A stretch of DNA of 64,000 nucleotides, taken from Amycolatopsis antarctica. GTDB lineage: Bacteria > Actinomycetota > Actinomycetes > Mycobacteriales > Pseudonocardiaceae. The DNA is taken from contig NZ_NKYE01000005.1 in assembly GCF_002262875.1 (NCBI RefSeq), positions 1 to 64,000 of the forward strand, given 5' to 3'. The notes beneath the pieces are model-generated. The model saw only the letters and a program-made list of their open reading frames with translations, was not told where the DNA came from and ran no database searches. Of this stretch, positions 49,884-59,331 are shown piece after piece; position 1 is the stretch's first letter, and each line of letters opens with the position of its first letter. Made by a program: the position numbers and the translations under genes.

Positions 49884-51556
49884 TGGTGACCTGGGCAGAC
49901 GCCTCCCGCTGGGAGCCCGCCCCGCTCGCGGACGCGGTCGGGGCGCTCAACGCCGAGTACAACAAGCTGCTCCCGGCCTCGGAGGATCTACGCAAGCTGA
50001 CCACTCCGTACGGCTGGACCGGCGAGGCCGCCGACGCTGCGAGCGCCAAGGTCACCGAGATGGTGGACGGGCTGGAGGAGTGGGCCGCGGAACTGGCCGC
50101 CGGGCGCATGGCCGCAGCGAACGTCGGTGACGCCGTCGTCGGTGTGAAGAACGGTGTTGAGGAGGTCAGGAACCTGGCCGGAGCGCAGAACTTCACCATC
50201 GCCGACGACGGCGCCGTGATCGACAACGGGCCACCGCCCGGTACTCCGCCGGAACAGGCGGAAGCCGTCGCCGGCGAGCGCAGGCAGTTCGCCGCGGAAC
50301 TGGCCGAACGGGTCAAGCAGGTCATGCAGAGCGCAGAGGACGTGGACACCGACTTCTGTTCGGTGCTCGATCGCATCCTCAACCACCAGGTCTTCGACGC
50401 CACCACCAACGACAACTCCGCCACCAACCTGTCCGCGGCCGGTAGCGCGGGCATCCAGGCCGGCGGCCTGACCATCCCGGCGCCGCCGCCCGAAGGGGCC
50501 ACCGCGGCCCAGAATGCGGCCTACTGGGCCACGTTGTCAGACCAGCAACGGCGTCAGCTCGCGATGGACCACCCTGGGCTGGTCGGACCCCGAGACGGCT
50601 TCACCGCCACCCACCGCGACATCGCCAACCGCTCCCTGCTGGGACAGGAACGGGGTGAGTTGCAGCGCGAGCGCGGCGACCTTCAGCGTCGTCTGGACGG
50701 CCTGAAGGAGAGCGACCCCAGCGAGATGGACGAATACCACGAGATCGAGGACCAGCTCAAAGAACTGGACGAAAAGCTCGGTGGCATCGAACAGGTAGAC
50801 GCTCGTTTGAACAATCCCGACCTGCCTCCTGCATTCCTTCTTGGGATCAGTGGCGACAACGCTGGCCAGGCGATCATCGCCAGTGGAAACCCCGATACGG
50901 CTGCCAATGTCGCAACATACGTTCCGGGGACCGGCTCTGGTTTGCCGGGGATTGAAGGTGACATCACTCGTTCCGACCGCATGTTCGCCGAGGCGCAGAA
51001 GGCTGGTTCGGAGTCCACGTCGGTAATCACGTGGGTCGGGTACGACGCCCCCCAAAGCATATTGCCGGACGCGGCGAGCAAGACATTCGCCGACAACGCC
51101 GAGCAGAGGCTACACAGCTTTCAGGCCGGCTTGGAGGCGAGTCACCAAGGCGAGCGTGCGCACAGCACTGTGGTGGGACACAGTTACGGGACGACGGCGA
51201 TCGGCCAGACTGCCAGGGATCATGGGCTGGCTACTGATGACGTCATCTTCGTTGGTAGTCCCGGTGTTGGTGTTGATCACGCCGATCAGCTCCGTTTAGA
51301 TGGTGTGCCAGCCAGTCAGGTAAGCGATCACGTGTACTCCACGGCTGCACCCACTGATCCAGTGCCACTAGCCACAAACTTCCGTACCCCAGAACTCGAC
51401 GGCGTGGATCCGCTGGGGCCGGACCCGACCACCGAGTGGTTCGGTGGACGTCAGTTCGCCGCTGAGGCGACGAGCCCGCTCGACTCTCACAGCGACTACT
51501 GGGAGCCGAACTCGTCGTCGTTGAGGAAGATGGGGCAGGTCATTGCCGGAAGCTGA
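49883..51556 (+). CDS. DUF1023 alpha/beta hydrolase, probable type VII secretion substrate
   Basis: Protein of 557 aa. N-terminal ~190 residues are helical with YGWTGEAADAASAK, a W-x-G motif like WXG100/LXG proteins. A Glu-rich coiled coil follows (RGELQRERGDLQRRL and DQLKELDEKLG). The C-terminal ~220 residues are a DUF1023 hydrolase: VITWVGYDAP, the nucleophile elbow VVGHSYGTTAIGQ, VIFVGSPGVGVDHADQL with the acid, and the His near SHSDYW/DSHSDY. This helical export head plus enzyme tip is the build of ESX-secreted effectors. GC and codon use fall in the second half compared with neighbours. Confidence 0.8.
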   Translation: MVTWADASRWEPAPLADAVGALNAEYNKLLPASEDLRKLTTPYGWTGEAADAASAKVTEMVDGLEEWAAELAAGRMAAANVGDAVVGVKNGVEEVRNLAGAQNFTIADDGAVIDNGPPPGTPPEQAEAVAGERRQFAAELAERVKQVMQSAEDVDTDFCSVLDRILNHQVFDATTNDNSATNLSAAGSAGIQAGGLTIPAPPPEGATAAQNAAYWATLSDQQRRQLAMDHPGLVGPRDGFTATHRDIANRSLLGQERGELQRERGDLQRRLDGLKESDPSEMDEYHEIEDQLKELDEKLGGIEQVDARLNNPDLPPAFLLGISGDNAGQAIIASGNPDTAANVATYVPGTGSGLPGIEGDITRSDRMFAEAQKAGSESTSVITWVGYDAPQSILPDAASKTFADNAEQRLHSFQAGLEASHQGERAHSTVVGHSYGTTAIGQTARDHGLATDDVIFVGSPGVGVDHADQLRLDGVPASQVSDHVYSTAAPTDPVPLATNFRTPELDGVDPLGPDPTTEWFGGRQFAAEATSPLDSHSDYWEPNSSSLRKMGQVIAGS

Positions 51557-52085
51557 GATATCTGTACGACTGTGGACGCGACGGGTGGCCGCCACGGCTG
51601 CCGCGGCCATGTCCGGTTTCGTGTTCAGCGCGTGCGGGGAGGAACAAGTGTCACCGGGAAACGATCAGGGCCAGCCGACGATCACTGCTCAGCAGGCAAA
51701 GGAACAGACCGAGCGTGACGTCCGCGAGCTTGTGACGGCACTGCCTGCGGGAGCCCGATTGGAGAAGCTGCACTACGACCAGGGGCCTTGTACCGACGAG
51801 TCGGGCGCGGGCTTCGGAAAGCGTGTGCAACCGAACGTCTCCTACTGGGTGCGTGACCTTGATCCGGCGCAGTACAACATTCATTTCGATGCGATGAAAG
51901 CGTGGCTGCAAGGGCACGGTTGGATCGTGCGAAACGATGACCGCCCCAGCGACATGTTCCTCAACGCCTTCCGGGAGCGGGACCAGTTCACCATGTCATT
52001 GCAGGCGAACAAAAAGGGCGGATTGACTTTGGGTGCGTCCTCGCCGTGCGTCTGGCCGGAAGGTACGCCCGAGCCCGAGAACTGA
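51543..52085 (+). CDS. Lipoprotein downstream of the DUF1023 hydrolase
   Basis: Protein of 180 aa from TTG 51543, overlapping the hydrolase end by 14 bp. A short basic start and hydrophobic helix run to the lipobox-like VFSAC (Cys at residue 31), then a soluble domain with ARLEKLHYDQGPCTDESGAG, YNIHFDAMKAWLQGHGW and a final Cys. The start is uncertain: ATG 51609 would be too short for a signal peptide, so TTG is kept. The tight coupling suggests it acts with, or guards against, the hydrolase. Confidence 0.72.
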   Translation: MPEAEISVRLWTRRVAATAAAAMSGFVFSACGEEQVSPGNDQGQPTITAQQAKEQTERDVRELVTALPAGARLEKLHYDQGPCTDESGAGFGKRVQPNVSYWVRDLDPAQYNIHFDAMKAWLQGHGWIVRNDDRPSDMFLNAFRERDQFTMSLQANKKGGLTLGASSPCVWPEGTPEPEN

Positions 52086-52465
52086 ACCTTCGACTCGTCT
52101 ATTGAGGCTGGCACAACCGTATGATGCCTTCTTCACCAACCGAGCCAATCCGTGCGGCTGGAGCGTCCGTGGCCGCCTGGCTTGCCCTGAGGTCCGTCTA
52201 ACGGGGGAACTTCGCCCTCGGTGCGGATGGGTGGGTGACGGGCAGGTGGATGCCGGACTCAGCCGAGGAGCTCCCTGCGTCAGGCGGGGTGGGCCACGCG
52301 CCGGGCTGCCACGAACGAGACGCCTGGAGGGTGAAACGCCTGGTGCCGGGCTTCGACACGGAATGCCGGGGGTGTGTTTCTCACCTACCGTCGTCGGTGC
52401 AGGAGCAACCCGGACGCCGATCGGACGTCTACCGGAGTAGTCACCCGGCATACGGAGGCGAAGTG
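52086..52465 (+). other. Gap upstream of the DUF4232 lipoprotein
   Basis: 380 bp with no convincing gene on either strand. A TACCGT box near 52387 (within TCACCTACCGTCGTCGG) could start the downstream transcript. No repeat or stable hairpin stands out. Confidence 0.4.
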
Positions 52466-53113
52466 ATGATGGTACGAGGCAGGATCCCGACCATGACACT
52501 GCTGGCGGTCGGAGCAGCAGTGGCGATCGCGGGCTGTGGCCAGTCCTCGGGCGACGACCAGGCCGCCCCGCCGCCCTCGGCTCCCTCCAGCTCGGCGTCC
52601 ACCGATCCGTCGACGACACCACCGAGCAGCGAGTCCAGCGAACCGGAGCCGAGCAGTGAGCCCGCACCGGCCCCGCCACCGCAGGCCTCCGGCGACTGCA
52701 GGGCGAACGAACTCGAGCTTTCCATCGGCCAGGGGGACGCGGCCGCGGGCACCGTCTACAAGCAACTGCGGTTCACCAACGTCGGCGACCGGGAATGCAC
52801 GGTTCAGGGCTGGCCCGGCGTGTCCTACGTCGGCGGCGACGACGGGCACCAGATCGGCGAATCGGCGTTCCGGGAGGGTGAGAAGGGCGGGGCGATCGAG
52901 CTCGGCAAGGGCGAGTCGGCGTTCGCGGACATCGGCATGGTCAACGTCGGCAACTTTGACCAGGCCCAGTGTGAGCCGGAACAGGTCCGCGGGCTGCGCG
53001 TCTATCCGCCGCAGGAGACCGAATCGATGTTCGTCCAGCTCGACGGCACCGGCTGCCGTGGCGACGATATCCCCGGCAACCAGCTCACCGTCAAGACCAT
53101 CCAGAAGGGCTGA
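52466..53113 (+). CDS. DUF4232 lipoprotein
   Basis: Protein of 215 aa. Signal peptide with lipobox AIAGC (Cys near residue 24), a Ser/Pro/Glu-rich linker of about 45 residues, then a DUF4232 domain: CRANELELSIGQGDAAAGT, LRFTNVGDRECTVQGWPGVS, GESAFADIGMVNVG and two further cysteines likely paired. The domain has an immunoglobulin-like build and no known activity; it would face the outside of the membrane. ATG 52466 is 7 nt after GGAGG (52454-52458). Confidence 0.88.
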   Translation: MMVRGRIPTMTLLAVGAAVAIAGCGQSSGDDQAAPPPSAPSSSASTDPSTTPPSSESSEPEPSSEPAPAPPPQASGDCRANELELSIGQGDAAAGTVYKQLRFTNVGDRECTVQGWPGVSYVGGDDGHQIGESAFREGEKGGAIELGKGESAFADIGMVNVGNFDQAQCEPEQVRGLRVYPPQETESMFVQLDGTGCRGDDIPGNQLTVKTIQKG

Positions 53114-53192
53114 GACCGAGGGCATGACCGACAGTTCTCGGTCGACATCCGCCTCGACATGATTACCGCGACCATGGAATCGTCGGACGGGC

Positions 53193-53612
53193 CTAAACTT
53201 GTCCGCACAGGCGGTTCGCCTCACGCAGGTGCCAGCGTCCGCCGATGTCGCCGAAGTTCAGGCTGACGACCATGCTGTTCACCCCGTCGATGTGCTGGGC
53301 GAGCTTGTCGTAGCTGTCGCCGGTCTCGGCCGCGGCGGCGGCCAGCGCGCGGGCCGCGGCGAGCCGTTCCAGCGTTCCCGGCGTGAGCGAGGCCGCCCGC
53401 GCGAGTGTGTTCCCGGAACTGTCCGGCAGGGTCCCGACCCGCTCCAGGGCCGCGCAGGCCGCCCGCGCGTCCGTCGCCGCGCCGGGCGTCACCGCCGACA
53501 ACCCCCACAGCAGGCCCAGCACCAGTGCCCCCACCGCGAATCCCGTCACCGCCGCCACAACCGGCTTCCGCCGGTCCGGCGACAGGACGTCCACCTGCAC
53601 CGGTTGAACCAT
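53193..53612 (-). CDS. Single-pass membrane protein
   Basis: Protein of 139 aa: short cytoplasmic start with PVQVDVLSPDRRKPVV, one membrane helix (AAVTGFAVGALVLGLLWGLSAV), then an outer Ala-rich helical domain with two cysteines (ARAACAALERV and NRLCGQV) likely disulfide-linked. Not recognised. The helical outer part contains DSYDKLAQHIDGVNSMVVSL. It diverges in orientation from the DUF4232 gene (tail to tail). Confidence 0.65.
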   Translation of the reverse strand: MVQPVQVDVLSPDRRKPVVAAVTGFAVGALVLGLLWGLSAVTPGAATDARAACAALERVGTLPDSSGNTLARAASLTPGTLERLAAARALAAAAAETGDSYDKLAQHIDGVNSMVVSLNFGDIGGRWHLREANRLCGQV

Positions 53613-53683
53613 TTGGCCTCCCGTGTCCGGAGCAACGGTTCATTCCAGCACCACGGGCGATCGGACACCAGAGCCGATGCGGT

Positions 53684-54910
53684 TCAGGCCGCGGAACGTT
53701 CGTTCACCTCGGCCGAGTACGCCCGCAGCAGCAGCACGGCCAGCGCCGCGATCGCGATCTGCAGCGCCCCGGACGCCGCGAAGGTGACGCCGGCGCTGCC
53801 CACCGCCCGCGTCAGCAGCCCGCCGAGCAGCGCACCCACCGGGATCGCCCCCCACACCACCGTCCGCCAGACACCCAGCACCCGGCCCAGCAGCGCGTCC
53901 GGCACCAGCGCGTGCCGCAGCGTCCCGAGCACCACGTTGCCCGTCACGATCGCCGCCGCGAACACGCCGAACAGTGCCGCCGCCGCGACCGCGTCGGTGA
54001 CGAAACCCATTGCCACGAAAGCGATCCCGGTCGCGGTCATGCTGCCCGCCAGCACGCCCAGCCTGCCAGCGGAACGGATCAGCCGGGGCGCCAGCGCGGC
54101 CCCGGCCAGCCCGCCGGCACCGCCGACGAACGCGAACAGTCCGAACGCCGCCTCGCTCAACCGCAGGTCCTCCAGCGCGTAGAGCACGAGCTGCGCCTGT
54201 GCCAGTTCCACCGCGAGACTCAGCAACCCGGCGACCAGCACCAGCCGGGTCAGCAACCGGTGCCCGCGTAGCCAGCGCAGCCCTTCGGCGAGATCCGTGC
54301 GCAACCGGGCCGGTGCCCGCTTCGCCGGACGGGAGCGACAACCACCGGTCACGCCCAGCAGCAACGCGGCCGCCAGCACGAAACCCACCGAGTTCAGCAG
54401 GAACGGGGACGCGGCGAACACCACGAAGGTGAGACTGCCGAGCGGGCCACCGAGGAACGTCTGCCCGACGATCTCGGCCGCCTGCAGCTTGCTGTTCGCC
54501 CCCTCCAGCCCCGGCCGATCGACCATCGACGGGATCAGCACGTTCGCCGCCGTGTCGGCCACCGTCTCTGCCGTCCCGATCAGCAAGGCCGCCACGTAGA
54601 CCAGCCAGATCGACACCGAGCCGGACAGCACCAGCAGACCGGTCGCGGCAACCACCCCGGCCCGCGCCAGGTTCGCGCCGATCATCGCCCGTCGCCGGTC
54701 GACCCGGTCCATCAGCGCGCCCGCCGGCAGGGCGAACAGCAGCCACGGCAGGAACTGCGTCGCGGCCAGGCCGGCGATCAGCACCGGGTCGCGGGTCAGG
54801 GTGGCCGCGAGGAGCGGGAAGGCGACCTTGCCGATGCCGTCGCCGAGATTGGACACGGCACTGGACGCCAGCAGCCAGTTCAGCGGCCGGCTGACCACCC
54901 CGTCGCGCAT
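53684..54910 (-). CDS. MFS transporter (EntS / enterobactin-exporter-like MFS_3)
   Basis: Protein of 408 aa with 12 helices. Opening LLASSAVSNLGDGIGKVAFPLLAA, the loop 2-3 motif GALMDRVDRRRAMIGANL, ADTAANVLIPSMVD and the central basic loop after helix 6 match MFS_3 drug/siderophore exporters. Substrate unknown; no siderophore genes lie nearby. ATG 54910 has GGGGA upstream; ATG 54940 is possible. The 261 bp upstream (54911-55171) hold nothing recognisable. Confidence 0.85.
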   Translation of the reverse strand: MRDGVVSRPLNWLLASSAVSNLGDGIGKVAFPLLAATLTRDPVLIAGLAATQFLPWLLFALPAGALMDRVDRRRAMIGANLARAGVVAATGLLVLSGSVSIWLVYVAALLIGTAETVADTAANVLIPSMVDRPGLEGANSKLQAAEIVGQTFLGGPLGSLTFVVFAASPFLLNSVGFVLAAALLLGVTGGCRSRPAKRAPARLRTDLAEGLRWLRGHRLLTRLVLVAGLLSLAVELAQAQLVLYALEDLRLSEAAFGLFAFVGGAGGLAGAALAPRLIRSAGRLGVLAGSMTATGIAFVAMGFVTDAVAAAALFGVFAAAIVTGNVVLGTLRHALVPDALLGRVLGVWRTVVWGAIPVGALLGGLLTRAVGSAGVTFAASGALQIAIAALAVLLLRAYSAEVNERSAA

Positions 54911-55171
54911 CACCCATTCCCCGCCCCGTCGGCACAGCACCGTCGAAGTGAGGTTCGGGTCGCGGTCCGTGTTCGTTACCTCGCGCAGCGTGGATACACC
55001 GAATGCGCGTCGACTACATTCGAACGGCCGCGTGGCCGACGACCGCGACGGCGAAACCTCAAGCGCCGCAGGAGTTTCCGGCGGTCGCGGTAGGTCACCG
55101 AAGGCGGGAGCCCGGGTCCTGCCGCTACCCGGTTCGGCCCAGTGATGGTGCGCGCACGGTCACCGGGACGC

Positions 55172-56887
55172 CTACTCGCGGGAGAGCGGAACGCCGGGCA
55201 GTGCCGTCAGCACGCCGTGCTTCGCCCGCTCCAGCGTCGCGACCGCGTGCCTGCCCGTCACCTCGATGGTGGTGACGGCGTTGCCGAAGTGCGGGCCCGA
55301 GGTGTTCGTCCACTTCACCGGCAGCATCTCCACCCCCGCCCGCTTCGCGAACACCTTCGCCACCGCGGCCAGCGGACGCCACCAGCCCGCACGGAACACC
55401 CACGGCATGAACCAGGGCACCGCGTTGTGCACCGGTGAACAGGTGAGCTGGAAGACCCCGGCCTTGGTGGGTTCCGGATAGGTCGCCTCGGCGACGTAGG
55501 CGTGGTGCACGTCCCCGGACAGCACGGCGACCGTGGACGGGGCGGGGTCGTCGCAACTGATCCGCCGGATCAGTTCGGTCAGCCGGTCGAAGGAGGCGCG
55601 GAACGCCGGCCAGTGCTCCAGATCCGCCCCCTGACGCAGTTTCTCCGCCCACCGTCCGCGCCGGCCCGTACGCATGCAGGCACGTTCGTTGGCCGACTGG
55701 ACGTGGGAAAGCGCGTTCGGCATCAGCCACGGAATCGTCGAGCCGATCAGCAGGTGGTCGTAGTCGCCGCGCGCGTGGTCCTCGATCCAGCCGAACTCGT
55801 CCTCGCTCACCATCATCCGGTGCCCGTCGGCGAGGATGCGGCCCGCGCGGGTGTCGATGACCAGCAGGCGGACCCGGCCGAAGTCGCGGCGGTAGCTCCA
55901 CCGGGTCGCCTTGGCGCCGTCGGCCTCGGCGTCCGCCCGGTCGGCGAACTCGCGCAGCGCCGGGGCGTTGTCCACCCCGGACTTCCGCACCTGCTGGAAC
56001 AGTTCGTTCTCCGCCAGCTCCTCCGGGCCGAGATTGCCCAGGTGCTGGTAGATCCAGTACGACATGAAACCGCCGCGGATCCGCTCCGGCCACCACGGTT
56101 CCCGCTGGATGTCGTCCCGCCAGGCCTGCGAGGTGTTCCAGTCGTCCCGCACGTCGTGATCGTCGAAGATCATCGACGTCGGCACGGTCGACATCAGCCA
56201 GCGCAGCAACGGATCCCGCCACGCCTCGTGGTACAGGTGCGAGTACTCGGCGAAGTTCGCCACCTCCACCCCGGGGCCCTCCTCCAGGCTGCGCCGCTGG
56301 GAGATCCACTCGCGCGTCTCCGTCGTGGTCTCGTCGGCGTAGACCTGATCGCCCAGTAGCAGTAAGGATTCCGGCCATTCGGACTCGGCCAGCGTCGACA
56401 TCCGCCGGGCGTAGGCGACCAGCGCGTCGGAGCCGAGTTCCGGAGCCTGGCGAGGTTTCCGGCAGGAACCGAACACGATCCGGAACCGTCGGTCCACTGT
56501 GGACGCATCGGGGTCGGCGTCATTGCCGTCGGTGTTCTGCCCCGGCGCGGGCAAGGTGCGGATACGGCTCGGCGGCAGCCTCGAACCCGGCTCCGGCCAC
56601 ACCAGCCGGTCGTCCAGACGCACCTCGTAGGACGTGCTGGTGCCCGGCCGCAGTTCGGTCAGCACCAGCACGGCGTAGTGGTGGCCCTCGATCTCGAAGG
56701 TGTCCGCGGCGGCCGCGCCCACGACGACGCGGCACGGTGCGGAGGTCTCCACCCACAGCGTCGCGGAGTCCTCGTCCACGTGCCGCAGCATCGGGCCCAG
56801 CAAGAGTTCGGTCATCGGGTTGGTCGCCTCCGCGGGCTGATCCGGGCCGCGTCCGGGGTGGTCCGGGCGCGGCATCACGGCGGTCAC
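55172..56887 (-). CDS. PhoD-like alkaline phosphatase
   Basis: Protein of 571 aa. N-terminal fibronectin-like part (TLWVETSAPCRVVVG, TSYEVRLDD) then a calcineurin-type metallophosphatase: FGSCRKP, LLLLGDQVYADE, TSMIFDDHDVRDDWN, LLIGSTIPWLMP and LSGDVHHAYVAE. These carry the Asp/His/Asn metal ligands. PhoD enzymes hydrolyse phosphodiesters and monoesters; no signal peptide (or Tat motif) is seen, so this one appears cytoplasmic. GTG 56887 is the longest start; ATG 56815 (MTELLLGPML) matches the domain start and may be the real one. Confidence 0.9.
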   Translation of the reverse strand: MTAVMPRPDHPGRGPDQPAEATNPMTELLLGPMLRHVDEDSATLWVETSAPCRVVVGAAAADTFEIEGHHYAVLVLTELRPGTSTSYEVRLDDRLVWPEPGSRLPPSRIRTLPAPGQNTDGNDADPDASTVDRRFRIVFGSCRKPRQAPELGSDALVAYARRMSTLAESEWPESLLLLGDQVYADETTTETREWISQRRSLEEGPGVEVANFAEYSHLYHEAWRDPLLRWLMSTVPTSMIFDDHDVRDDWNTSQAWRDDIQREPWWPERIRGGFMSYWIYQHLGNLGPEELAENELFQQVRKSGVDNAPALREFADRADAEADGAKATRWSYRRDFGRVRLLVIDTRAGRILADGHRMMVSEDEFGWIEDHARGDYDHLLIGSTIPWLMPNALSHVQSANERACMRTGRRGRWAEKLRQGADLEHWPAFRASFDRLTELIRRISCDDPAPSTVAVLSGDVHHAYVAEATYPEPTKAGVFQLTCSPVHNAVPWFMPWVFRAGWWRPLAAVAKVFAKRAGVEMLPVKWTNTSGPHFGNAVTTIEVTGRHAVATLERAKHGVLTALPGVPLSRE

Positions 56888-56941
56888 CTGACCGCGTGAA
56901 TGGGGGTTGGGGAGTTGGGGGAGTGGTGGAACCGCGTCGGG

Positions 56942-58294
56942 TCAGCGGTGGGGCGCGGCGGCGTCCACGCCGGGGATGTCCCCGTTGCGGAACGCGTCGA
57001 CGAACAGACTGTGGTCCTCCCGCGTCTGCTCCGCGTACCGCAGGCCGAACTCCGTCATCGCCGACACCAGTTTCTCCTCGCCGTCACCGATGACGGCCGC
57101 GATCGCCTCCTCGCTCTGGAAGTCCACGAGCGACTGCTCGGAATCCGAGTCCGAGACGCAGTGCATTTTCGCCGTGGCCCGGCCAAGGTAACCCAGTACC
57201 GGCGCCATCTCCACCGGTTCGGTCAGGTCCGACCAGTCAAGATCGTTGACATAAGGGGACAATTCGCTCACCACGAAGCCGACGCCGTCCAGATCGGTGT
57301 AGCCCAGCCACGGGTCCGCGTGCGCCTGCAGCGCCCGCTGCGACACCGCCGTCCGGTGACCCTCGTGCCGGAAGTAGTCCCGGATCCGCCGGTCGTCCAC
57401 CACCCGGCTCGCCGCCGCCACGCCGCCCTGCTTCATCGACAGCACCACGTCGTTCTCCAGCGCCTGGGTGCGTCCCTCGACCAGGATGTTGTACGCGGGC
57501 AGCCCGGCCGAGCCGATGCCGAACCCGCTGCGCCCCACCACGTCCTTGACCAGGTACGTGTCGTTGCCGAACCTTTTCGACTCCGGAATGGTGTGCAGAT
57601 ACCGGTCGAACGACTCGGACACCGCGGCGCGTTCCGCGTCGCCAAGTATCCGCACCCCGGGGCTGTGCCGGAACCGGCGTTCGTAGTCCTCGATCGTCGT
57701 CAGGCCGTCCAGCAGATCCACCCGGGTGTTCAGCCGGGCGCTGCGCAGCACGTCGCGCAGCACGCCGTCGGTGCTGTCGAGCTGGAGCTTGAACAGTTCG
57801 TCGCCGGGGTGCTCGGCGAACTGCCGCACCTGCGCAACATAGGAACGGACGTAGGTGCCGATCAGCTCGGCGATGTCCGCGTCGGAGATCGCCTTGCTCC
57901 ACGCCAGCAACGCCACGCTCGCCGACAACCGGCGCAGATCCCAGGTGAACGAACCCAGGTACGCCTCGTCGAAGTCGTTCACGTCGAACACCAGCGTGCC
58001 CGAGGAGTCCATGTAGGTGCCGAAGTTCTCCGCGTGCAGGTCACCCTGGATCCACACCCGGCTGGTGCGCTCGTCCGCCCACGGATCGTCGTCGGTGGCC
58101 ATGTCCGCGTAGAACAGGCAGGCGGTGCCGCGGTAGAACGCGAACGGGGCCGCCGCCATCTTGCGGAACTTGCGGCGGAAGGCGGCCGCGTCGGCGCGCA
58201 TCAGGTGGTCGAACGCCTCCACCAGCACGTCCACGATCTCCGCCTGCCTGCGGTCCGGGCCGCCATCCCGGATCCGGTCGACGATGCCTGTCAT
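56942..58294 (-). CDS. DUF2252 domain protein
   Basis: Protein of 450 aa. The DUF2252 pattern is clear: FYRGTACLFYADMA, VWIQGDLHAENFGTY, LVFDVNDFDEAYLGSFTWDLRRL and LVKDVVGRSGFGIGSAG. The GDLHxxNF and DxNDFD motifs echo aminoglycoside-phosphotransferase-like kinases (catalytic Asp and metal Asp), so a small-molecule kinase role is plausible but unproven. ATG 58294 has GGAGGG upstream. It follows the SDR gene by 13 nt, so they form an operon. Confidence 0.9.
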   Translation of the reverse strand: MTGIVDRIRDGGPDRRQAEIVDVLVEAFDHLMRADAAAFRRKFRKMAAAPFAFYRGTACLFYADMATDDDPWADERTSRVWIQGDLHAENFGTYMDSSGTLVFDVNDFDEAYLGSFTWDLRRLSASVALLAWSKAISDADIAELIGTYVRSYVAQVRQFAEHPGDELFKLQLDSTDGVLRDVLRSARLNTRVDLLDGLTTIEDYERRFRHSPGVRILGDAERAAVSESFDRYLHTIPESKRFGNDTYLVKDVVGRSGFGIGSAGLPAYNILVEGRTQALENDVVLSMKQGGVAAASRVVDDRRIRDYFRHEGHRTAVSQRALQAHADPWLGYTDLDGVGFVVSELSPYVNDLDWSDLTEPVEMAPVLGYLGRATAKMHCVSDSDSEQSLVDFQSEEAIAAVIGDGEEKLVSAMTEFGLRYAEQTREDHSLFVDAFRNGDIPGVDAAAPHR

Positions 58295-58307
58295 GGTTTC
58301 CCTCCAG

Positions 58308-59270
58308 TCAGGGCGTGAAGCCGGTGCGCTCGGCGCAGAACTTCCACAGCCGGTCGCGGTCCGATGCCTGCTCGCGGGTGAACGGCAGGTAGTGCGCGGG
58401 ACGCATCGCCCGGTCCTGCCAGAACCGTCCGGACTCGCGGCCCGCCTCGTCCGAGGCGACCAGCCACACCGCGGTGTCGACGCCCTGCTCCGGCGTCCGC
58501 AGCAACGGGCCCATGATCTTGGCGAACCCGGGCAGCGAGTCCGTGACGCCCGGGGTGGCCGCCCAGCCCGGGTGCATGGCGTGCACGGCGATGCCGTCTC
58601 CGCTGAGCCTGCGCCCCCAGAGCTGTGCCAGCACCACCTGCATTCGTTTGGTCCGCGCGTACGCCGAGGCGCCCTTGTAGGTGCCCGCGCGGTACTGCGG
58701 ATCGTCGATCTCCAGTTTCTGCGCGTACATGCCGCCGGAGGACACGAACACCACCCGGCCGCTCTCGGCCCTGCGCAGCGCGGGCAGCAGCAGCCCGGTC
58801 AGCAGGAACGGGCCGAGGACGTGCGTGGCGAGGGTGAGCTCGTTGCCGTCCTCGGTCTCGGTGCGTTCCGGTGGCAGCACGCCGGCGTTGTGGATGATCG
58901 CGTCCACGGTGTCGTGCTCGGCGAGGAACGCCTCGGCGAACTCGCGCACGGACGCGGGCGAGGACACGTCGCACCGGTCCACGTGCAGCTCGGCCCCCGG
59001 CGTCCGGCGGGCCACCTCCTCGCGCGCGGCGGCGCCCTTGTCGACGTTGCGCACCACCAGGTGCACCGTCGCGCCGAGCGCGGCGAGCTGGGCGGCGGTC
59101 GCCTTTCCCAGACCGGAGTTGGCACCCGTCACCAGCACCCGCTTGCCGCGCAGCGCGTCCGGCGGCAGCGGATCCCAGCTCCGCCTGCGCAGCGCGTAGC
59201 CGAGCTTGGAGTAGCCGGGAACGACGAGTCGGTCGGCCAGGGTGTCGAGGACTTTCGCGGCGATGGTCAT
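58308..59270 (-). CDS. Short-chain dehydrogenase/reductase
   Basis: Protein of 320 aa with an extended N-terminus (about 45 residues) before the Rossmann fold. Cofactor motif VLVTGANSGLGKATAAQL, HNAGVL, catalytic Ser in VVFVSSGGM and Y-x-x-x-K in SAYARTKRM. The TGANSGLG type and length resemble retinol-dehydrogenase-like SDRs using NADP(H). Substrate unknown. ATG 59270 (MTIAAKVLD) is preferred over an ATG at 59312. It is the first gene of the SDR-DUF2252 unit. Confidence 0.88.
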   Translation of the reverse strand: MTIAAKVLDTLADRLVVPGYSKLGYALRRRSWDPLPPDALRGKRVLVTGANSGLGKATAAQLAALGATVHLVVRNVDKGAAAREEVARRTPGAELHVDRCDVSSPASVREFAEAFLAEHDTVDAIIHNAGVLPPERTETEDGNELTLATHVLGPFLLTGLLLPALRRAESGRVVFVSSGGMYAQKLEIDDPQYRAGTYKGASAYARTKRMQVVLAQLWGRRLSGDGIAVHAMHPGWAATPGVTDSLPGFAKIMGPLLRTPEQGVDTAVWLVASDEAGRESGRFWQDRAMRPAHYLPFTREQASDRDRLWKFCAERTGFTP

Positions 59271-59331
59271 CGCCCCCGAGCGTGCCACCACCGGCGTCCC
59301 TTCGCAGTTCACGACGCCCGCGGCGGCCCGG

